DNA from: Monoraphidium neglectum | Lineage: Eukaryota > Chlorophyta > Chlorophyceae > Sphaeropleales > Selenastraceae | Length of the DNA stretch: 11,824 bases | Direction of reading: 5' to 3' | Assembly (NCBI RefSeq): GCF_000611645.1 | Contig: NW_014011934.1 | Location: 1-11,824 of the forward strand | In this document: piece after piece, positions 1 to 9,883 of the stretch | Layout of the letters: each line of letters opens with the position of its first letter | Numbering within the stretch: the stretch's first letter is position 1 | Notes under the pieces: model-generated | Database searches by the model: none | What the model was told of the DNA's origin: nothing | The model's input: the letters and a program-made list of their open reading frames with translations, nothing else | Translations under genes and position numbers: made by a program

Positions 1-73
1 GGCGGCGGGGGAGGGGGGGAAAGCGCAGGGCGGGAGCCGGTTGAGTACGAACGGGTGGCGACGAGCACAGCAG
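1..73 (+). other. Possible upstream exon of the CLN3 gene
   Basis: An open frame in the same register as the next CLN3 exon reads to a perfect donor, CAG|GTGAGC, at 73/74. It ends in phase 1, and candidate acceptors at 243-244 and 537-538 both fit that phase. The peptide ends REPVEYERVATSTA, a hydrophilic stretch that could belong to the large cytosolic loop of battenin. There is no homology to prove it, and the Gly run at the start is low complexity. Confidence 0.35.
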
Positions 74-1977
74 GTGAGCTGATTGGCAGGCGCAGGCTTT
101 GATGGCGCGACAGAGGTCGAGCGTTTTGGGTGTGGTGCTGTCTGCATGGACTCTCGCCCCCCGTCCGACTGCCTCTTGCTGCCATGACCTGAGATTGTGG
201 CGTGCTGCCGGTCCTGCTGGCGGGATCCCTTCAGGCTAGCACAGTCCCGCCCTCGATTCCGTGCGCATTGGTAGGTCATTCGCCACGAAAGGACGACGTG
301 CCGGGGCCGGCGGTCTCCGTGTGGCGCTTTGAGGCCAGGAGCAGGTTGAGACCAGAGCCCGGCGGCCCGCGCAGCGACCGTTCGGCAACGGCGACGGCGG
401 CGCAGACGCCCCCCCGCTCACCGGCGGCGGCCGCGGCGCAGCCGCCGGGCCTCCGTGCGACCGCCGCCGCGGGTGAGGGATCGGAGACGATCCCCATTCT
501 GCGGCGGCCGGGCGGCGGCGCCGGTCTCGACTCCGCAGGGGACGGCGGCAGGGGCGGAGAGGACTGCGTCGATGATCAATGCGTGGACCCTTGCGCCATG
601 ACTCGGCGGCAGCGATTTGCCGCGACGCTGCGGCTGTGGCCCTACACGGTGCCGCTGTTCATCGTGTACTGGGCAGGTGCATGGGGGGCCGGTCGGCTGC
701 CTGGCTGTGCTGGAGAAGGGCACGGGTGCTTGCTGGCCTGCTTGGAGTGGCTGCTTTTGCTTGGCCAGACCAGCTGATTGCGCGGGCGGGCGCCATGATC
801 AGCGTGCTACACGGGCAGCGTGGCATCACGAATTGCGCTCTGCAAGCAGCGAGCGAAAGCCTTGAGACGGGGGGGCTTCTCAGGCGAGGCGCCTGCAGGA
901 ACACAGCCAGGGAAGACGGCCGGTGCATTGACGGCAGGGGTGAGCTGAAGCGCCTCCTCACAGTCAGAACACCCTGCACTCTAAACCTTGCTGCTGATCA
1001 TGCCATGGCCTGCATCGCAGAGTACTCCATGCAGAGCGGCGTTTGGTCGGCCATGGGTGAGGCTTTGGGCTGGGACTCTGACCGCCCTGCCACCCGCAGC
1101 GTCTGGCTGACAACTGAAAACCGCCCGTGCAAAGTGACTGTTGCATCTGCGCTAAGCCCCCACCATCCCTCCCTGCAACCGGCTGCTTTTTCGACCGCAC
1201 GGCGCGTGGTCGGCCCCCGCCTGCTCCCCACAGCGTGCACCATTACGCCCCTAAACCCTGAACCCTGCCCTAAAATTGCCTTGCCGCAGGCTTTCCAGTC
1301 GAGTCTGAGGAGGCGCGCCACTCCTTTTATTTGTATGCAAACTGGTCCTACCAGGCGGCCGTCTTCATATCGCGCTCCTCGGGGACGCTGCTGCCCGTCG
1401 GCCGGCGCGGCCTGTGGCTCATGCCGGCGCTGCAGTGCGTCCTGCTGGCCTTCTTCACCGCAGACGCGGCGCTGCACTGGTGCGCGGGGGCGGGTTGCTT
1501 GCAGGTTTCAAGTACACAAATCTTTTGCGTCAGAGCTGCCAGGGGGCGGTGGGGCACGCACACTAATGATAACAGCTGGTGGGTAGATTCAGTCTCGTGC
1601 CTGCTCTGTGATCTCCAACCAAACAAAAGTTTTCTTCTTTCATCCAGCCATTCACCTACAGACACCGCTTACCTGCTGTGCATCACCCGCCTCAACCTAG
1701 GTGGTACAACTGGGGCCTCATAGCTCTCTGCTTCACTGCTGGCTTGCTCGGGGGTGCCACGTACGTCAACGCCTTCGTTTTGCTGTCAAAAGAGGTGGCC
1801 CCGCCCATGCGCGAATTCAGCCTGGCGGCGGCCTGCGTGGCTGACAGCCTGGGCATCGCCGCGGCGGACGCGGGGGCAGTGGTGCTGCAGGGGTGCCTGC
1901 TGCGGGCAAACGGGCTCGCGGGGGCCGCCGTGTTCAAGTGCGGGGCAGTCGGGGAGCAGAGGCGCTTGGGGGTGTGA
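1..1977 (+). CDS. CLN3: CLN3/battenin family membrane protein, C-terminal part
   Basis: Homologue of battenin, a polytopic lysosomal/vacuolar membrane protein of the major-facilitator fold (yeast Btn1/Yhc3). Best exon chain: exon ending 676, then 1021-1056, 1290-1479 and 1701-1977, stop TGA at 1975-1977. The phases agree at every joint (1, 1, 2). The spliced protein reads RLWPYTVPLFIVYWAEY, then ANWSYQAAVFISRSSG, then the segment LLGGATYVNAF and REFSLAAACVADSLGI. These match, in order, my memory of the family blocks LLWYIVPLVVVYFAEY, YQxGVFxSRSS, GLLGGAAYVNTF and REFAMAATCISDTLGI. Joining 1479 to 1701 (HW|WYNW) keeps the family spacing between the AD and GLLGG motifs; joining 1504 to 1648 would add a loop. 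The exon ending at 676 is open upstream and begins at about 245 or 539. Its low-complexity, charged part would be the cytosolic loop before this helix. The N-terminal helices lie outside the window. No C-terminal CAAX box is seen. Family assignment is firm; the 5' exon border is not. Confidence 0.85.
677..1020 (+). other. Intron of the CLN3 gene (344 bp)
   Basis: Donor GCAG|GTGCAT and acceptor ATCGCAG|AGTACT. Splicing joins VYWA to EYSMQSG, restoring the WAEY block of battenin. Open frames in this stretch, including the one starting at 579, are low complexity and unlike any family I recognise. I see nothing else in it. Confidence 0.75.
1248..1274 (+). repeat. Degenerate telomere-like CCCTAAA tract in an intron
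   Basis: Four imperfect heptamers (CCCTAAA, CCCTGAA, CCCTGCC, CCTAAAA) lie 15 to 41 bases before the acceptor at 1289 of the intron 1057-1289. The unit matches the plant and green-algal telomere repeat TTTAGGG read on the other strand. A related tract, AACCCTGAACCCTAA, stands just before the acceptor at 10648. Confidence 0.6.
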
Positions 1978-2127
1978 GCATTGGAGGTTATCCTTGCCTC
2001 ATGGTGTTTAATTGTTTGTTGACATTTCACAAACAGATGCTTCAACAACGGTCATTCTTATTATGTATACAAATTGCACAACACTTGCAAAGGTTGTTGG
2101 GTCTGGGGTGGGGAGAATCGTCTGCGC

Positions 2128-2132
2128 TGTAA
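2128..2132 (+). terminator. Probable polyadenylation signal TGTAA of the CLN3 gene
   Basis: TGTAA stands about 150 bases after the stop codon at 1975-1977. It is the common poly(A) signal of chlorophyte nuclear genes. The cleavage site would be expected some 10-20 bases downstream. A five-base motif occurs often by chance, so the support is its position only. Confidence 0.4.
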
Positions 2133-2295
2133 CAGAGCGTCCTGTACGAGCATAGTCGCATGCAGTGGTTGTTGTGAATTGTAGTGTCACCATCATATTG
2201 AGGGTATCTTGCGCTTGATGTGCTGAGCACGTGCCTGGACCAGCCCTGCGCACCAATTCACCCACCGAGCCTGAAATGTCAAAGCCAGGCCCCAT

Positions 2296-2332
2296 GCTGT
2301 CTTGCAGCATACGGCTACGCTGTCTTGCAGCA
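2296..2332 (+). repeat. 14-bp direct repeat GCTGTCTTGCAGCA, two copies
   Basis: Identical copies at 2296-2309 and 2319-2332, start to start 23 bases. With its preceding T, the first copy is itself nearly self-complementary at its ends (TGCTG...CAGCA), so it could fold as a short hairpin. It lies immediately before the palindrome at 2340-2357. Confidence 0.8.
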
Positions 2333-2339
2333 GACAGAT

Positions 2340-2357
2340 GTGATTCCATGGAATCAC
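2340..2357. repeat. Perfect 18-bp palindrome GTGATTCCATGGAATCAC
   Basis: The sequence equals its own reverse complement over 18 bases with no spacer. After one mismatch on each side, three further bases pair. It lies 260 bases before the start codon of the beta-helix gene. A binding site for a dimeric regulator is one reading; a chance or relic element is another. Confidence 0.85.
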
Positions 2358-2616
2358 CTCTCTCTTGCGTGAAATGGGAGTTCATGTGTGGTCATGTTCG
2401 TCCGCATGCGCCTCGACCCAAGGCACATCACCCCCATGACGTGGCCTGGGCACGGATGTTCACCTCAGTCGGCAACCAACTTTGTCGCTCACAAAAAGGC
2501 AGGCAGCGCAAGAAGGACCTGACACAAGTGAACTGTCATACATATTTTTAATGAACCTCACACCCATTTAAGCGGATCTGGCCTATTTGACTCAGCGATC
2601 TGCGAGTGCCCCATCA

Positions 2617-3652
2617 ATGTGGACGGTCGCCCGGCCGCATGGGGCCGTGGCTAGTGCATTCGTGGTATTATTACTGGCGCTGATGACGGTTGCTGCGCTT
2701 GCCGCACCCGGCGTGGCCGGCCCAACCGCTGCAGCAGCTGCACCATCTGTCGACAACCTGCTTGCGACAGCGGCCGTTGAACCAACGAGCGCGGAGCTGA
2801 TTTGGCACCCCAAAGAGCCCGCGCTGCTAGACGACAACCCTTCAGGTGTGAGCGTGCGCATGTATATCGCCGCACCGCGCTTTCAAGCAGCACGGCTCAT
2901 CAGCTGTGATGGCGAGGCGGCCGATTCAAGGTGCGAAGTCTCTGCCGCAAACGGGCAGCTGCGCGGCGCTTACACAATTCCAGGGGAGGAGAACGCTGTG
3001 GAGACCAAGGTGCTGGGACTGGGTGCCAGCATTGCTGTAGAGGCACTGGTGAACGCGGCAGTCAACGCCATTGCAAGCGGCGCTGGCGTAGCCCTGGTGG
3101 CCCCCACGGTTCCGGGCGCTGCGCCCCGGCCAGAGAACGCTACAGGTTCAAGGGGAGCGGTAGCTGCCCTTGGCCTGGATGCCCCTGCTGCAGCCAATGC
3201 TACGCCAATTGGCGCTGCAGCAGGCAGCAGCGCGGCAGCGCCCCGCAACGTCCCCGACCACCACCCGCCAGCATCACAGCCCGGCGGCGACGCAGGTGGT
3301 GGCACGGCGTCCGGGGCCCTGAACGGGGTGGCTGGAAATAACTCAACGCTAGCTGGCGGAGTTAATGCAAAACCGCGTGCGTTTGGGAGCAGTGTCGATG
3401 CAGCGGCGCCACATGTCAGCGGACCCGCTGCAGGCAACAACAGCGGCGCTGCAGCCGCAACGCCCACGAAGCCGCCAGCCTCGACGACACCGCCATCACG
3501 GGCCCAAAAGCCCCAGCAGCCAAAATCAGTGTTCAAAACAGTGCCTGTGGTGAAGGCGGACTACGGCTGTGCGGTCGACAACTCAACAAAATGCTGCTTT
3601 CAGGGGCAGCGCACGTGGGCTGGCTGCGTGCCCTGCCCCAGCGGCAGCCCCA
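2617..3652 (+). other. Exon 1: signal peptide, unknown domain, glycosylated linker, start of Cys module 1
   Basis: The hydrophobic core [20 protein letters not shown] ends in small residues suited to signal peptidase. The linker is rich in Ala, Pro, Gly and Asn and carries N-glycosylation sequons at about N174, N194, N242 and N275. A fifth, N322, sits inside the Cys module. The last part is Pro/Thr/Ser-rich (residues about 278-302), like a cell-wall or mucin-type stalk. Residues 318-340 supply the first five cysteines of module 1. The exon ends CCA|GTGAGT in phase 1. A TTG 30 bases upstream is in frame, but ATG at 2617 gives a proper signal peptide. Confidence 0.8.
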
Positions 3653-6600
3653 GTGAGTGATCTGGCGTGGGATGCATGGTGGCAAGTGATGGCCGGCAGC
3701 ATGCATGATCTGTGAATGAATCAGCCAGCAGGGCTGCCGACTATTGACCTTTGCCGTCACCCAGAAAGCCTGAGCGTTGCAGCTGTTGGAAGCTATGCGA
3801 GCAGCTTCCATGCGATGGCGCCACCTGCCGCAAAATCTGGCCTCGCAGGCGCGTCGATGCTTTACGGGTGCAGGGGGGAGCTCTTCAACGCAAAGAAGAG
3901 CCGCCTGTTTGACTGGTCCTATGCGGGGTACATGTGAGCCCACGCGCCCTGCGCTCGGATTTAAACATTGTATCACATATTTCCAGGTCTGCATCTCGCT
4001 GTGCCTGGAGCAGTGCCCTTGGACTATTGGTTGCTGAACTTGTGCAAGCACAGCTGCTCCTTGTGCCGCACCCTGAATCCCCACTGACCATTTCTCCCTG
4101 GACCCATGCACACATGGTGGTGGCGCGCCATGCTGCACGCTTTGAAGGTACGGCGATTACGATCCCCCCAAGCCGACACCGCTGGCCAGCGTCAAGTTTT
4201 TCGGGGCGGTGGGCGACGGCGTGGCGGACGACACCGCGGCCTTCGAGGTCGCGCTCAAGACGATAGAGTCCCGGGGCACCCTGCTGGTGCCAGCAGGCAC
4301 CTATGTCATCACGCGGGTGCGTCGGAGGGAACCTCTGAGTGGCTTAGCGAATGCTTGTGCATTGTGCACGTTTGACCTCTACATAGCGCGTGTGTGTGTG
4401 TGTGTGCATGTGTGTGTGTGTGTGCATATGTGTGTGTGCGCATGCTCACACGCAGGGTTAAATACACACAACGTTGCCTATTGCTTCTTAGCCTCACAGC
4501 TGCGTGCTCGCCGTCCCAATTCCGCCTCGTATTTTCATGGCAGAGGCTGGACATCACCAAGTTGGTGAGGCGCGTGCACCTGCCGCACTACTGCAACAGC
4601 AGCACCGCAGTGCCACCGCACGCTCTGCAGTCGCGCGACTGCCCCTTGACTTGGAGCTGCAGGTCCCCTGCTGTTCAGCTGTATTGTCTCACTCGCTCGC
4701 GCGCCTGCTGCTCGGAGGATCACCTGAGCGCGCCGCTGCTCCGTCCCTGTGCTGCCCCTCTGCTGCTACGTCAGGTGTTCCTGCAAGGGGAGGGCGCAGG
4801 CCGCACTGTGCTGTCCTTCCCAAAAGCCCTGTCAGAGGTGTACGGGTTTGCCAAAGGCAAGGAGGCATCAACCAGCAAATCCCAGGTGCGCGGCTGCCGC
4901 ATATGGGGACGGTGTTCTGGGGCATAACAAGACGGATGCCTGGTCCTAGCTGCCAGAATCCAGGCTTCCCTGCTGTAAGAAATTGGTGTTGGTTTTGGGG
5001 GCAGGAGCGTTGAATGCCACATGCGCGGCGGCGGCTATTCAACCGCTGGTGGCTTACCGGGTTTGTGAGTGCATAATTGCTGACATCGACCGTGAGCATT
5101 TCGTTGGCATCAATCGATGGCGCTGCACTCAGATTACCTGCTGTCGGTGAATGTCGCTGCTTATGCTGCGCTCCCGCTGCTGGCCCCACAGTATGCTTTT
5201 GGACCTGGCTGGCTCAGCTGGAGTGGTGAGATCCAGCGGCGGTGACTTGCTGGACACTTTTGCTCTGTGCAGCCCCCGACAGCCGAACTCAGCTGCTCAC
5301 TCACAAACGTGCTGGCGTGAAGGGCCACAAACCACCCTGCTACTGAAGCTTTGCTTGCCGAAATTGCCGTCGACACCAATTGCTCAGAACATAAATACAA
5401 CCTTGCCAATTTGCGCTTGTCAGGCGGGGACTTCCCGGAGAGGCGCACCCACGTGGCCGACGTCACCGCGCCAGCTCAGCGGGGTGACACCGTGCTGCAT
5501 GTCAGCACGCTGCAAGGGCTGCACGTCGGCAAGGTGGGCGGAAGCGACTCAGCGCCTGCATGCGAGAATGCTGCATCTGCCTTCTTATGCAAAGATTGGT
5601 TAGCACCAACGCAAGGTCCCCAACCATCTAAAGCGCCAAGCACTGAAAGCACCACTCGGCCTGCCCAAGTCGCCAACAGCACCGCGACGCAGCCAGCTAC
5701 TCCTGCTCGGCGCCCTCAACCCTCCCCACGGCCCCGCCCCAAGCCCTCCGATTTTGCCTTTCCACCAGGTGGTGCGTCTTGTGGCGGACAATGTGAAGGG
5801 CGACGCCCTTCGAGAGCTCAACGCGCGGCTGGAGGCCCCGAGCGGCGCATACAGTGACAAGGAAGCCTTCCTGAGGTTCACGGCGCGCGTGGCGGAGGTC
5901 ATGACGCATCCAAAGAGGTGGGGCTGTTGCTGCCTTCACGCGCACTCGTCTGGCCCGGCAAATTTCGCTTTTTGCAAGCGGAGCGCCGGATGTGCCGCTT
6001 GCGTCGTAGGCAGAGCAGAGCGGGGACGCCTACCAAGAGCGCCTGGACCTGGAAGTGCCAGAAGTTGGCCTGATGAGATGCATGCCTGTCTTTCATCTCA
6101 TTCGCCTTTGCAGGATCCGGCTGGAACGCGCTCTGCCCTACGACGTCTCGCTGCTGTGGCGCCCTACCATCCATGGTGAGCATCGCTGCAGACGGACCGG
6201 TCCTGCAGCAGCTTCCCCTGCTCAGCTGCCAGCTGGCACGCCACCAGCAGACTTAGCACGGCGCGATCACGCGCCCGCTCGCCACCTGCCTCCGCAACAG
6301 AGTGGGCCAACGGCTGCTGCGGAGTGAGGCGCAACCACACAGGGCTGTCAGACCTGACGATCAGGTGACCACACAACTGCTGCTGGGCGTCACAGAGGTG
6401 CAGGACGCCTGGCCACCGCGCCCGGCCGGTCATGTCTGCCAGGGCCTGCGCAGCCGTGTTGCTGCCCCCACTAGTGCATCTTGCTGAGAAAAGGGCATTG
6501 CTGCTGTCTTTCAGGTTCCCCGGCGACAAGCCCTATGGCGGAGAAAATCGCGAGGTTGGATACAATGCGATCTACATGTGGCACGTGGCGCACAGCTGGG

Positions 6601-9600
6601 TGAGGCGCGCTGCGTGGCGCCGGAGGAAAAAGCGCTTGCCGAAAAACGCGGCATGGCGTCTGCGTGGTTTGCGTTTGCTGCGTGTCATTGTCTTTGCAGC
6701 ACAGCTGCACGCAGCACGTGTAGCGACGCTGCATGAGTCTGCACGTCAAACAGCTCTGTCACTCTACTTCAACAACCACCGCGCTCGTCCACGCTTCCCG
6801 CCCACTAATCATGGGTCACATCACAATCCAAACCCTCCAGATCAGCAACGTCGTGTTTGAGAACGCAGAGATCGGGGTCATCCTTGACACCACCAGCTTT
6901 GTCACTGTCAGCAACGTCACCTTCACCAGCTCTCGCCCGCGCAGCAGCGGGGCGCACCCCTACACGGGCGCCAAAGGCATCTGGCTGAAGGTGGGTGAGG
7001 CGTGTGCGGAAGATGCCCACCAAGGGGGAGCCCCAAGAATCTTTGACTGCTGTGCCCTTGGGTGCTGCAGGTCAAAGATGAGGCCATCTGCTGCGCATTA
7101 AGCGCCACGGAGGCCTCCCACACATAAGCGCCAGCTCAGACGACCCGCCTTCTGGCGCTTGAACCCAGTCCAGTGACAGGATCACAGATCTGAAGATTCC
7201 TGGGCGTTCTCACAATTGTGCAGGGCGCGTTTGACTGCCTGGTGGAGGGATTCAGGTTTGAAACAGACCTTGCGCAGGAGCTGGCGGTGTCAAGCATGTC
7301 GGCCGGAAACGTGTGAGTGCCGAAACTGGGCAGGCGGCCATGCGCGCGCCAGGTTGCTGCCCTGGCGCGCGCGTGCCCTGGAAGTGGCCCTTTCGTGCTC
7401 CTGAGGCGTCCGCGTTTTTGCTGTCAATGTGGAATGCCCATGCCACGCTGCTTGCCAGATTCCCAAAGTCCTTCTCCTGCAGAGGCAACACTGATTGCCC
7501 ACCATCCTAGCAACACGTTCATGCTCCTCAACAACCCCTCCCACCGCGATCCTTGTTGAATTGCATCCACTGACGCTGCAGCTTTGCCGGCGGCACCGGT
7601 GTCGACGTCTCCATCGATCTCATGTTTGCTGCGCCTTACGGCAACCTCTTCACCGACATACACCTGGGCGCCGCCAGCGCCCCCTGGGGATGGGTCGAGC
7701 GCGGCCAGGTGAGTTGCCTGGTTTTGGAAATCGATGGGAAAGCGTAATCACGGCCCAGAGCGCATGCATGCGTCAAATAGTGCACAGCACAGCCGCTGGG
7801 GCCTGCCTGCTGCCAAAACTAAATGCTTGTTGCAGGAGCGGCGGGTCATCCCCCCGTCCTCTCTTGAAATCAAATGACAGTCGCCCTCGCAACCCCTTGC
7901 TGCAGGATGCCGCGGCGTACAACACCTTCTGGGGCATCTCCTCGTCTGCGGGGCAGCTGCAGGGAGGCGGCCTCCCCCCAAATGGATGGGCGCCAAAGGC
8001 CACCTGGGTCGGCTGCGAGGGCGCCAACATGGTGGGTGCAAAGGGGTGCGCCGCGGTAGCCCTTGGGCCTGGGAGTACGGCTGGCCCAGGAGCCTGTTTT
8101 GGGGCGGCTGCAAAGGGCGGCTACTCATGATTGCAATGCAAGCCACCCGCTGATTACTCTGTCGCCCCAGCAATCCTAGGCCTGGCTGGGTTGTCACCAT
8201 TCAATTGCACGCTCAAGTGCGCACACATGCATCAAATCTTAATGCATTGCACAGGCGCCGAGCGCTGCTGGCAACCGCAACGACTGGTGGATCGAGACCA
8301 GCGGCCCCGTCTGGCCACCAAACCTCTGGCAGGCGCAGCGCAGGTGGGGCCTGCTGGCGGTCGTCCGGGCGGGGCTTTGCAGGTGTAGATGCCGTGGTAC
8401 CAGTGCCATGCTCGCGGTTTCTGCGCCGTTGCTGTGCGCACTTCTTGTCCCGATGCAGCGTGCGGAATCATGTCACGACCCATTTGGACCCCCATTGATG
8501 GGGCCCCAACCCCAACAAACCACAGGGCTCGTGGTAGGCCTCTAGCGCCGATACAACCAAAGCGCCACTCCGGCCCAGGCTACGGCTGCGATCCTGACGA
8601 TCTCAAGTGCTGCTTCGGCGCTGACGTCAGCGCTGCCTGCCCGGCCTGCGTGACTGGAGAGTACAAAACACCATCTGACCTGTTTGGCTGCCAGGTGAGA
8701 CCGAAATCTCGGCAACCAATGAAGCCATACTTGTCCTTTTCACAATCCTGAATAGCTCCAAAAGCGGGCAGTTGCAGGGCACTGAGGCCATCCTTGTGCT
8801 GTTCATAGTCACTTGCAAAGCGACCGACCTCACCTGGCTTGGTGCCGCCGCCGCCGCCGCTGCTCGCCAGTTGTACGTGCGTGCGATTGCATGGCTCTGC
8901 CGCATTTGGCGGAAGCGGGTGAAGCGGGGCGAGGCTGGCTGACACTTTGAGATTCCGCAACCGCCCTCGACGCAACGCACCCATCGAATGCTCTTGTGCA
9001 ACCACCTGGGAGCAGGGCGAGCTGTGGCGCGCCGACGGCCGCATCGGGTACGAGTGGAGCCATGCAGGCTACCAGGGCTACGAGGACGGCGGCGCGGCGC
9101 CCATCCCCAACCTGCCCGTCACGGTTGACCTCCGGAGGGACTTCGGGGCCAAAGGGGATGGCGTGACCGACGACACGGGCGCGCTGAGTCGTGCGATCAA
9201 GGCGACCCCTGCAGGCGTCATATACCTACCAGAGGGTGCGTGGGGTTGGCTGCTGCGCAGGGGTGGCGACGGGATGCCGGGGCCGGGCGAGTGGCTTGCT
9301 TCCACGACTCGTGGACCCAGCCACCTACGTGGGAAGGCAGGCGGGTGCTTGCTGCGGTGCCCTGTCATGTGCGGCGGCCTCCGATTGCGCTTGCTCGCCT
9401 TTCGACCACGCACCTTCCCCGACCCCGCTGGCTGCCCCCCATCTGCCACCCCTCCCCTTGATGGCGTGCCCAGGCACGTATGTGATCACGGCAGTCCTGG
9501 CCTGGCGCAAGCCCATCGTGCTGCGCGGGGCCGGGGCCGGCAGGACGGTCCTCCGGTTCCCCAAGAGCCTTACAGATCTGTACGGCAACACGTGGCAGGA

Positions 9601-9845
9601 GGGCAGCTGGCCCGGCACCAGCCAGTACAGCCACGGTGAGGGCTGCTGTGATCGTGGGCAGAGTCTCACAGAGGTTCCCCCGTCACTGGAACAAGAACGT
9701 GGCGCTATCAGTCCTCTAGTCACAGTTGTCTTGGTAGCTCCGAGACCCAAGGAGGGGTTGAAAAATTCAACCTTTGAAAGTTTTCAGCTCAAGGTAGCTC
9801 CGAGACCCCTCCTGTTATGCACGCCTTGCACATGCACATGCACAT

Positions 9846-9883
<38 letters not shown>

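Larger units (their letters stand above)
1978..2616 (+). promoter_or_regulatory. Intergenic spacer: 3' UTR plus presumed promoter and 5' UTR
   Basis: About 640 bp with no credible coding region. The first part is A/T-richer than the flanking genes and probably 3' UTR of the CLN3 gene up to about 2150. The rest should hold the promoter of the beta-helix gene. Visible elements are CACGTG at 2228-2233, a 14-bp direct repeat, an 18-bp palindrome, and an A/T-rich stretch TATTTTTAA at 2543-2551 about 70 bases before the start codon. If transcription begins upstream of it, a six-codon upstream ORF at 2551-2571 would precede the main start. No transcription start can be fixed from sequence alone. Confidence 0.45.
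3562..8343 (+). repeat. Unit copy 1: six-Cys module and beta-helix domain
   Basis: Exons after exon 1: 3849-3933, 4148-4316, 4544-4564, 4775-4885 (or to 4911), an uncertain one near 5005-5064, then 5424-5533, 5769-5917, 6114-6175, 6301-6364, 6515-6599, 6841-6990, 7224-7312, 7582-7708, 7906-8031, 8255-8343. Except at the uncertain exon, phases agree at each joint. Landmarks shared with copy 2 are [109 protein letters not shown] and GIWL. The C-terminal part [25 protein letters not shown] and [11 protein letters not shown] has its counterpart in copy 2 beyond the window. Confidence 0.75.

Noticed and set aside
418..723. Antisense open frames near the window start
   Set aside because: Shadows of a GC-rich low-complexity stretch, with no motif.
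579..1586. Open frame of 335 codons across the CLN3 exons
   Set aside because: It crosses two introns in the wrong frame for the battenin homology.
2231..2551. Open frame of 106 codons in the intergenic spacer
   Set aside because: No recognisable motif; it runs through the direct repeats and the palindrome and lies where promoter sequence is expected.
2970..3536. Antisense open frame of 188 codons under exon 1
   Set aside because: It mirrors the Ala/Pro/Gly-rich linker; GC-rich low-complexity coding commonly leaves open antisense frames. No family resemblance.
4388..4442. TG tract as coding sequence (Cys/Val runs)
   Set aside because: Simple repeat inside an intron with good flanking splice sites.
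8389..8694. Separate second gene starting near 8389 or 8470
   Set aside because: The upstream part of this frame has no signal peptide and no homology, whereas the splice 8343|8526 keeps frame and gives a linker like that before the first Cys module. A separate gene is not fully excluded.
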